From Canna indica (lineage: Eukaryota > Streptophyta > Magnoliopsida > Zingiberales > Cannaceae): a stretch of 64,000 nt of DNA. The DNA is taken from positions 54,367,501 to 54,431,500 of the forward strand of contig CP136890.1 of NCBI GenBank assembly GCA_034359265.1, read 5' to 3'. Below, piece after piece: positions 56,675-64,000 of the stretch. The first letter of the stretch is position 1, and the number at the start of each line of letters is the position of its first letter. The translations under genes and the position numbers were made by a program. The notes beneath the pieces were generated by a model. It was not told the origin of the DNA. It made no database searches and worked only from the letters and a program-made list of their open reading frames with translations.

Positions 56675-57570
56675 ATGGAGGCTCAAAATGCTGCTTTGAG
56701 CGATAGTGGCAGTAACTCAACAGAACGTCGAGGCCGGGGGTGAGGCCGAGGCCGGGCCTGGGGCAGAGATAGGGAGATGTCTGAGGGTCAGGGGCAAGAG
56801 TCAGCGGTTGCTCAACTGCAGGCTCAGGTGAACTAGTTAACTGAGGCGCTCATTAAGGAGCAAGAACTGATACAGCAAATGCAGCAGCAGCCTCAGCAGC
56901 CACCGCCACAGCCAGTGCCCGTAGTTTCAGTGGTACTTGAAGTGGTAGAGGTGACAACACCTGTGGTTAGAACTCCAGGGGCCCCAACTTATGCAAATTT
57001 TATTACACTGAAGCCACCAGAGTTCACCAGAACAGATCGTTAGGTGGAGGTGACAAAATTCTTAGGGGATTGCTACGAGTTATGCATGGAGGTGGGGTAT
57101 TCGTCAGAGGCAGCTGCTCGTATGGTCGGTCTTCAGATGAGGGGACCGGCAAAGGTCCAGCTGCATACTTGGAAGGCCCGCAGGGTAGTTGGCGCACCAC
57201 CTCCCATGTGGGAGGAATTCAGGGCGGCTGTGGAGGAGCAGTACCTACCCATGAGTGTTCGCGACAAGCGCGCCCGTGATTTCGAGATGCTGCACCAGTC
57301 TGGAGGTATGACAGTATCAGAGTATAAGATGGAGTTCAATCGTCTCTCCAAGTACCATCCAACCCTAGTGGCTTATGAGACCCCCAGGGTCAAGAGGTTC
57401 GTGGCAGGTCTGAGTCTACAAATTGGTAGGTTTATACACTACATTGAGGATTCTACTCTGGCTCGGGTAGTAGATGAAGCCCTGCGGAAAGAAACCTTGG
57501 TGCCGTTTGAGAGGAATGACGAGCTAGCTAAGAAGAAGTTTTGGTCGCAGGGTTTTGGCAGCCGGCCTTG
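56675..57570 (+). pseudogene. gag: Tekay-like gag (dead)
   Basis: ATG at 56675 (MEAQNAALSDSG). Gly/Arg-rich then Gln/Pro-rich N-terminus, with stops TGA and TAG at positions where CGA and CAG fit, and a third TAG after FTRTDR just before 57044. The capsid region is then open for 175 codons: VEVTKFLGDCYE, WEEFRAAVEEQYLP, MTVSEYKMEFNRLSKY, RVKRFVAGL. A +1 frameshift near 57565 leads to the nucleocapsid part in the next frame. Confidence 0.85.
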
Positions 57571-60500
57571 ACACTTTGAGGGGGCAATGCCCGCGGCAGA
57601 TCATCAGCAAAGCCGGGGGCAAAATGGCAATCGGGGCCCGCGGGGGCCCAGGGACTGGGTCAGTGAGGCCGACAGTGTCAGGAGGTGGTTCTCAGAGATT
57701 TGAGGCACCACAGTGTGGCAGCTGCAGTCGGAGACACTGGGGGTCCTGCCTTAGCCGCACGAATGCTTGCTTCAAGTGTGATCGAGTCGGACACTTCAAG
57801 AAGGACTGTCCTGAAGGAACTGGTCAGAAGCCTGAGCAGTCTAGGAAAAATGCACCTATGTTAGTGGGGTCAATAGCTCAGAGGGGATAGACACAGAATA
57901 AGGGGCCGCAGACCAGTCATTCAGAGAGGTCGCCTGTGCGGGTATATGCTATGAACCGTGATGGGGCAGAGGCGTCCAAAGCAGTGGTGGTAGGTACTAT
58001 TTTAGTATGTTCGTCTACTGCATATGTTTTATTTGATCCGAGTGCCACGCACTCGTTTGTGTTTGCCATATTTGCTACGAAATTGTCGATGGCACCCTCT
58101 ATGCTGGACGGGCCATTGATAGTATCAACGCCTATGGGCGATGCAATCTTAGCAAATTCAATATATCAAGGCTATGAGGTGCTCATCTGCGGCCATGTGT
58201 TGAGTGCGGATTTGATACTCCTACCCACTCTTGAGCTTGATGTCATCCTTGGCATGGACTGGTTGGCAGAGCACTTTGCAATGTTGGATTGCAGAGCTAA
58301 AACAGTGATGTTTAATAAGCCTGGGCTGCCACAGTTCACCTTTCAAGGGGAGGGAGGTAGCAAGCTGATTGGGGTCATCTCAGCCCTAAAGGCTCGTAAG
58401 TTGCTTCGGGGCGGCTGTCAATCCTTCCTGGCCTTCGTATCTGTGGCCGAGGAGGAAAGGGGTGAGGCAAGGAATGTCAGCGGAACCCCAGTGGTCTGTG
58501 AATTCCCTGATGTATTTATTGAGGAATTGTCGGGATTACCGCCCAAAAGGGGAGTTGATTTTTGCATTGACCTGCATCCCGGGGTGAAACCAATTTCCAT
58601 TCCAACTTATAGGATGGCATTGGCTGAACTCAGAGAGTTAAAGGTGCAATTGCAGGAAATGCTAGACCTGGGTTTCATCCGGCCGAGCGTGTCACCCTGG
58701 GGTGCCCCGGTTCTCTTCGTGAAGAAGAAGGATGGGTCGATGCACATGTGCATCGACTATAGGCAGCTGAACAAAGTGACCATCAAGAATCGCTACCCAC
58801 TACCGAGGATAGATGATCTGTTTGACCAACTATAGGGGGCACAGTGGTTTTCAAAGATAGATCTAAAGTTTGGGTACCATCAGCTGAGGATCCGGGACTG
58901 CGATGTGCCTAAGACGGCCTTTAGGAATCGCTACGGTCACTATGAGTTCCTAGTGATGTCCTTTGGCCTAACGAATGCACCTGCTGCCTTCATGGACCTA
59001 ATGAATAGGGTATTTAAGGAGTACCTGGACAGCTTTGTGATTGTCTTCATTGACGACATTCTGGTTTACTCCAAGAGTGAGGAAGAGCACTCTGAGCACC
59101 TGAGAATGGTCCTGGAAACCCTCAGAGAGCATCGCTTGTTTGCAAAATTTTCCAAGTGTGAATTTTGGTTGGAAAGTGTAGGATTCTTGGGCCATGTAGT
59201 GTCCAAGGAAGGCATAAGGGTAGATCCTACCAAGATAGAAGCGGTGCAGAACTGGAAACAACCGATTAGCGTGACTGAGGTCCGCAGTTTCCTTGGTTTG
59301 GCCGGGTACTATCGGAAGTTCATGGAGAACTTCTCCAGAATTGCAGCCCCTTTGACTCGGTTGACCAAGAAGAATGTCAAGTTCGTTTGGGATGACAAAT
59401 ACGAGGTGAGCTTTCAGAAGCTCAAGGTATGTTTGACATATGCACCCGTGTTGGCTGTACCTTCTGACTTAGGAGGGTTTGTAGTCTTCTGTGATGCCTC
59501 TCGGGTTGGCCTGGGCTGCGTCTTAATGCAGTTTGGAAAAGTCATCGCTTATGCGTCCGTCCAGTTGAAAGTTTATGAGAAGAACTATCTGACGCAAGAC
59601 CTAGAACTAGCGGTAGTGGTCTTTGCACTGAAGCTTTGGCGGCACTACCTGTATGGGAAGACTTGCGAGATCTACACAAATCACAAGAGGCTCCAGTACT
59701 TGCTTACCCAAAAGGAGCTGAACCTCAGGTAGAGGAGCTGGCTAGAGCTCCTAAAGGATTATGATTGCACCATTATGTATCATCCGGGGAAAGCAAATGT
59801 GGTAGCAGATGCTTTGAGCAGAAAGTCCATGGGCAGTTTAGCTCATTTGGAAGTTAAGCAGAGGCCTCTAGCTCGAGAGTTGGCTTTGTGCCGGAGGTGC
59901 AACCTTATCAGTGTCAGCTTCAAGTGCCCTGATGGTACCCCTGCGGGTACAGTCCACGCTGGTGGACATGCTGCGAGCTGCGCAGGGGGAGGATGCCTTT
60001 TGTGCGCTGACCAAGGATCTGGTGCAAAGAGGCGATGCAGAGAACGGTTTCAGATTGGACTCAGAGGGTGTACTGAGGTTCAGAGACCGGATAGTAATAC
60101 CAAATATGGCTGAGGTGCGCAGGCAAGTCCTGGAACTGGGTCATCGTTCCACTTACACGATGCATCCGGGGGCCACCAAGATGTACCGGGATTTAAGGCA
60201 GCATTACTGGTGGAAAGGTATGAAAAGAGAGGTAGTAGAGTTTGTCTCCAAATGTCTGGTCTGCCAGCAAGTGAAGGCCGAACACCTTAAGCCCGCGAGG
60301 CTTCTGCAAAACCTTGAGGTGCCCGAGTAGAAATGGGAGAAAATCACCATGGATCAAATGACCAGATTGCCTAAGTCAAAAGGCAGTTTTGATTCCATTT
60401 GGATGGTAGTGGACCGGTTAACCAAGACTGCACACTTCATACCAGTGAAAATTACTTTCTCTGCGGAGCAGTACGCCCGACTGTTCTTGGATAGGATTGT

Positions 60501-60822
60501 GGCATATCATGGTACCCCAGTGATGATTATATCCGACCGCGGTACCCAGTTTACAGCCCGGTTTTGGCAGTCCTTCTAGGAAGCCTTAGGTACCTAGGTG
60601 CATTTCAGCATAGCTTTCCATTCGCAGACTGACTGGCAATCAGAGAGGGTCGTCCAAACTTTGGAGGACATGCTGAGAGCATGTGTCCTGGATATGGCCG
60701 ATGGCTGGGAGAGGCACCTACTGTCGATAGAGTTTGCCTACAACAATAGCTATCACAGTAGCATTGGCATGGCCCCTTTTGAGGCTTTGTTTGGGCGGCG
60801 GTGTAGGTCTCCGGTTAGATTA
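57571..60822 (+). pseudogene. pol: Tekay-like nucleocapsid, protease, RT, RNase H, integrase (dead, truncated)
   Basis: Zinc knuckle CFKCDRVGHFKKDC (about 57768). Protease [11 protein letters not shown], where D-S-G has become D-P-S, then [19 protein letters not shown] with [27 protein letters not shown] and [10 protein letters not shown]. RNase [17 protein letters not shown]. Integrase zinc region TMHPGATKMYRDLRQ then CLVCQQVKAEH, core MDQMTRLPKSKG, ISDRGTQF and FHSQTDWQSERVVQ. The reading frame is kept over long stretches with TAG at 57888, 58833, 59730, 60328 and 60579 and one frameshift near 59900. It ends inside integrase after GRRCRSPV. Confidence 0.9.
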
Positions 60823-60982
60823 TTTTTATTCGGGTTCGATTAGATTTGGTTCAAAAACCGAACCTGCTAGGGTCTAAACTGAACCGGATCGAAAAAAATG
60901 ATTTGATTTTTCGATTTGGTTCGGTGTGAACTGATCAGTGGATAGCCTTATCCATGGGTATGGGTGATATTGCCATCCCTAG
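60823..60982. mobile_element. hAT-like terminal remnant
   Basis: TTCGGGTTCGATT and TTTGGTTCGGTG-type repeats, ending TATTGCCATCCCTAG. The reverse complement CTAGGGATGGCAATA is a common start of plant hAT miniature elements. The other end was not found. It abuts the broken Tekay integrase. Confidence 0.45.
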
Positions 60983-61612
60983 GAGAAAGTCTATATGACA
61001 CAGCTAGAGGGATTTGTCTCCTCGATTGGACCAGGTAAGGTATGCAAGCTGTAGAGGTCCGTTTATGGAATGAAGCAAGAGGTCCGTTTATGGAATGAAG
61101 CAAGCGTCGAAGAGTTGGAACATTTGTTTTGATGAGACAATCAAAAGTGTTTGACTTTATCAAAAACCGTGAGTACGAGTCCACGAAGGATTCGAGTACT
61201 AAGTCGTGACTTAGCTCCCCATCCACGGCAAAGCCCAACCTCTCCAACTCCTCAATCAAATTGATTAGTTTGAGGACATGGGCTTCAACAAGAGTGCCTT
61301 CCTCCATTTTGGCACGGAAGTGTTGCGTTGATAATTCGTATTTGTCAGTCCTACTCTAATCACCATACAACTCCTTGAGGTGGATCAGAAAAGACTGGGC
61401 ATCCATCTTTTCATGTTGCCTTTTGCAATCAATCACTCATCGATGCAAGCATGATGCATTTAATGAGAGTGTTGTCATCTTGCCACTTCTTATAAGCAAG
61501 TCTCTCTTCTTAGGTGTAGTTCCCTTCTCCAAGGGGTGTAACTTGTGCTAGATTATCAAGAACATAGGAGATATTCTCCTGAGTGAGGATGATCCTCAAA
61601 TTTCTTAACCAA
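60983..61612 (-). pseudogene. gag: Copia gag remnant (different family)
   Basis: Minus strand: VDWLRNLRIILTQENISYV near 61608, LAYKKWQDDN, then FRAKMEEGTLVEAHVLKLIN, IEELERLGFAVDGELSHDLV and LESFVDSYSRF. This is the order of the UBN2-type gag of copia elements outside the SIRE lineage. It carries a TAA after GNYT and a frame change. A 35-base block (GAGGTCCGTTTATGGAATG) is tandemly doubled at about 61050-61100. It is cut at 61612 by the LTR that follows. Confidence 0.65.
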
Positions 61613-62505
61613 TCCACAGTGTCTACTTCGGTCGACCGGACAGTAGAGGAGTTAAAACGTGATAAAGATGGTCGACCATCCGATCGACCGAATAGAGCGG
61701 CAGAAGGCCAGAACGCCAGCGATCGCTGGGCGGTCGATCGGTCGGTCGACCGACGATCGACCGGCAAGCAACCGGTCGACGTACAATGGGCGAAAAAATG
61801 CCCGTTGAAGAGCCGTTCCGTGGGAGGGGTTATAAATACCCCTCACCAACCTTTATAAAACCTTCTTAACCATTGAGATAAGCTTCCAAACTGTGATTTG
61901 TGCCTTCTAAGCTTGATTGGCTCGCGATTGCTTCTCTGATCGATGATTTCTCTCAAGCGCTCATCTTTCCTCAACTCCGGCTTCGATTCGATCTCAACGT
62001 CTTGTGGAGTTGGAGGCATTGAAGGCTTGGAAAAGAGCTCTTAGCCTTAGTTTACTCCTTAGCTCTTTTCATTGTAATTTTAATTGTTATTCGAACTTAA
62101 TTTTCATTGATTAGCTTGCTAGGTGTGCTAGTGTAAACACTTAGGATTTACTTTGTAGAATTGTGTTTTGCCTAGGTGAATAGGTTTGAGGAGTTCTCAA
62201 AGAGTTGAGAATCGAGTCCTCGATTGTATTCAAAGGGAAACACAAAGTCTATAAAGGATTTAGTTTGAAATCCTTGGTGTGGAGCCAAGGTAGTGGAGTA
62301 GGCGATTGACTGAACCACTATACTTTCTTGTGTTTACATTGCTTTGTGTGTTTGCTTATAATTGTGTTTCATACTCGCTAACGAACATCACTTAGTTGCG
62401 CTTATGTTTGGTTGAAGTTGTAATCGATTCAAAAATAAATTAAAGTAGAAGGAAAAAGTAACCCAATACTATTCACCCCCCTCTAGTGTGGGCTTTCACT
62501 TAACA
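61613..62505 (+). repeat. SIRE-like 5' LTR 'F', truncated at its start
   Basis: 893 bp, ending TTCACTTAACA. The LTR beginning is missing: it starts within the palindrome array (61620-61785). TATA box 61831-61837. Hairpins at 62272-62290 (CCTTGG/CCAAGG form) and 62291-62320. It differs from copies A-D in the middle, so it is a separate subfamily. Confidence 0.85.
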
Positions 62506-62507
62506 AT

Positions 62508-62519
62508 TGGTATCAGAGC
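62508..62519 (+). promoter_or_regulatory. Primer-binding site of element F
   Basis: TGGTATCAGAGC, two bases after the LTR end; initiator-Met tRNA type. Confidence 0.9.
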
Positions 62520-62562
62520 AAGGTCGTAGGATTAGATTTAACCATCTACCCTATAATTTAGA

Positions 62563-63890
62563 ATGACTAGTGAAATCCAACTAGCTCAAGGGTCCTCTAC
62601 TCATACTCCACCATCGTTTGATGGAAATAACTATGTCTATTGGAAGATACGCATGAATGGCTTCCTACAATCACTAGGCATGGATGTATGGAGAATGATT
62701 CAAGGGAAGAGGAGAAGGTCAGAAAGCTCATTTGTTCCCTTCCAAAAGCTTGGGAGCCCAAGGTCATCGCAATCATGGAAGAAAAGGATACAAGCACCTT
62801 GAAGATCATCGAACTCATTGGGTCTCTCGTGACACATGAGACCCATATGAAGCAATACAATGAGGAAGATGCTCCCAAAGGCAAGACCATTGCCTTAAAA
62901 GCATCACACTGGGATGAAGAATCCTCATCATCCGATGAAGAGACGGATGATTTTGAAGAAATGGCAATGTTGGAAAGAAGATTCATGAGCTTCATGAGAG
63001 GAGGCATGAGGAAAGGAGGAGGATGCTACACATGCTTCAATTGTAACAAAACCGGGCATCTAAGGAAGGATTGCCCACTTCTCAAGATGGCTTCCACCTC
63101 CAACCCTCACAAAAAGGAAAAATACAAGAAGAAGAAGAAAAAGAAGAAGAAGGCGATGATGGCTTCTTGGGATGAAAGCGAGTCTTCGTCAAGTGAAGAA
63201 GACTCCAAGAGTGAAAAGGCAAATCTTTGCCTCATGGCAAATGACAACGAGGTAAGATTTACATTTGGCGAGCTTTCATTCACACAAGAAGAACTAGAAA
63301 ATAAATTTGATCAAATGCATGATGAATTTAATGCTATTAGGAAGAAGTTTAAAGAGCTTAAAAAGGATAATAAATCTTTAGAGATTGAAAATGATAACTT
63401 GCTACTTTCATGCAATGCATTAAGGAAAGAAGTAGATACCCTTAAGGAAGAAAATCATGCCCTAGATGATGCTAAGAAAACATTAGAAAATGAAAACAAA
63501 ACATTGGAGAATTAAAACAAGTACTTAAGTGATCAAGTAGAGCACTAGAATGATATCATGCTAAGTCTAAAAAAGGAACTCTGTATGCTAAATGAAAAAA
63601 TGACGACCTTACAAAATGCCATGCCTAAGGTTGTCCATGCTAGAAAGTCATCAAGCAATCATGCTCATGCACACTTCCATGCTCACACACACAATCCAAG
63701 AAAGTTTAATGGAAGTTGCTTTTCATGTGGTATATTTGGCCATATGGCTAGAGATTGTGCACTAAGGAGGAACCCTCATGCTAGATTCACTTGGGTTCCT
63801 AAGATTACTAACACTCAAGGACCCAAGAAGATTTGGGTACCTAAAATTATCTCTTCTCCTTTTGTAGATGGAGAAGCATCCTCAAGCAAG
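62563..63890 (+). pseudogene. gag: SIRE-lineage gag of element F with internal deletion
   Basis: ATG at 62563 (MTSEIQLAQGSSTHTPP), then FDGNNYVYWKIRMNGFLQ. At about 62705 the frame jumps to EEEKVRKLICSLPKAWEPKV; the central capsid segment seen in related gags is missing. It then has SLVTHETHMKQY, an acidic SSSDEETDDFEEM stretch, zinc knuckle CFNCNKTGHLRKDC, a run of ten lysines, a coiled coil with in-frame TAA (63513) and TAG (63546), a second knuckle CFSCGIFGHMARDC, and KKIWVPKII. Same-frame continuity across both stops shows they are point changes. Confidence 0.85.
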
Positions 63891-64000
63891 TAGAAGCACA
63901 TGGATATTGGATAGTGGTTGCTCAAAACACATGACGGGTGATATCAATCTTTTCGCAATCCTATCAAGCAAAGATGGTGGACATGTGACATTTGGAGACA
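63891..64000 (+). pseudogene. pol: Copia aspartic protease start, running off the window
   Basis: After a frameshift near 63890 the next frame reads STWILDSGCSKHMTGD, with the protease active-site DSG, then GGHVTFGD at the very edge. It belongs to element F; unlike elements C and D, this one has at least the start of pol. Confidence 0.85.

Larger units (their letters stand above)
53908..60822 (+). mobile_element. Tekay-like Ty3/gypsy element, 3' truncated
   Basis: LTR 53964-56486, primer-binding site, gag 56675-57570, pol to about 60822, where integrase ends in foreign sequence and no 3' LTR follows. Upstream of the LTR, 53908-53963 (ATTCGAGGACGAATTTCCC then AAGAGGGGAAGG) has the polypurine-tract end found before 3' LTRs of Tekay/Del elements. 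So the LTR also closes a second, lost internal region. gag, protease and RT motifs agree with the Tekay lineage; a chromodomain could not be checked because the 3' end is missing. Confidence 0.85.

Overview
The window is plant nuclear DNA and consists almost entirely of transposable elements. The evidence is plant-type LTR retrotransposons (Ty3/gypsy Tat, Tekay-like and a chromovirus-like element; Ty1/copia SIRE lineage), CACTA, hAT and Mutator-like DNA transposons, and captured fragments of two plant cell-wall gene families. I found no intact host gene, no tRNA or rRNA gene and no CRISPR array. The species cannot be named from this sequence; a gene-poor, pericentromere-like region of a large angiosperm genome fits best.

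Layout. 144-15174 is a CACTA element (matching ends, 3-bp duplication TAT) holding a dead En/Spm-type gene on the minus strand, a hAT element (3606-4370) and a gypsy retrotransposon (7002-14003). The gypsy element is itself split by a SIRE-like solo LTR (9343-10878). 15576-31025 is a decayed Tat-lineage gypsy element. Its gag, reverse transcriptase and integrase are interrupted by a 2.4-kb solo LTR 'X' (15644-20450, itself containing solo LTR 'Y' at 17693-20081), a SIRE-like solo LTR (22307-23955), a second LTR X in reverse (24216-26622) and a composite fragment (28011-29387).

31026-53097 is a minus-strand SIRE-lineage copia array in which two internal regions share one LTR (35960-37017). It is interrupted by a short gag-only element (32092-35459) and by a Mutator-like element (42515-51910). 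That Mutator-like element carries pieces of a pectin-methylesterase/invertase-inhibitor gene and of a GATL-type glycosyltransferase gene, and it was later split by a 7-kb gag-only copia element (42784-49862).

53908-60822 is a Tekay-like gypsy element whose LTR has a polypurine tract on its left and a primer-binding site on its right. 60823-64000 holds a hAT remnant, a copia gag remnant and the start of another SIRE-like element running off the end.

Most insertions could be ordered because the interrupted reading frame continues after the inserted element and one target-site duplication is removed. The coding regions are all dead; most premature stops fit C-to-T (or G-to-A) change, as expected from methylated, silenced DNA. 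The points most worth following up are the gene-capturing Mutator-like element, a pair of conserved hairpins with compensatory changes in the SIRE-like LTRs, and a CpG-rich palindromic array just upstream of the TATA box in the same LTRs.
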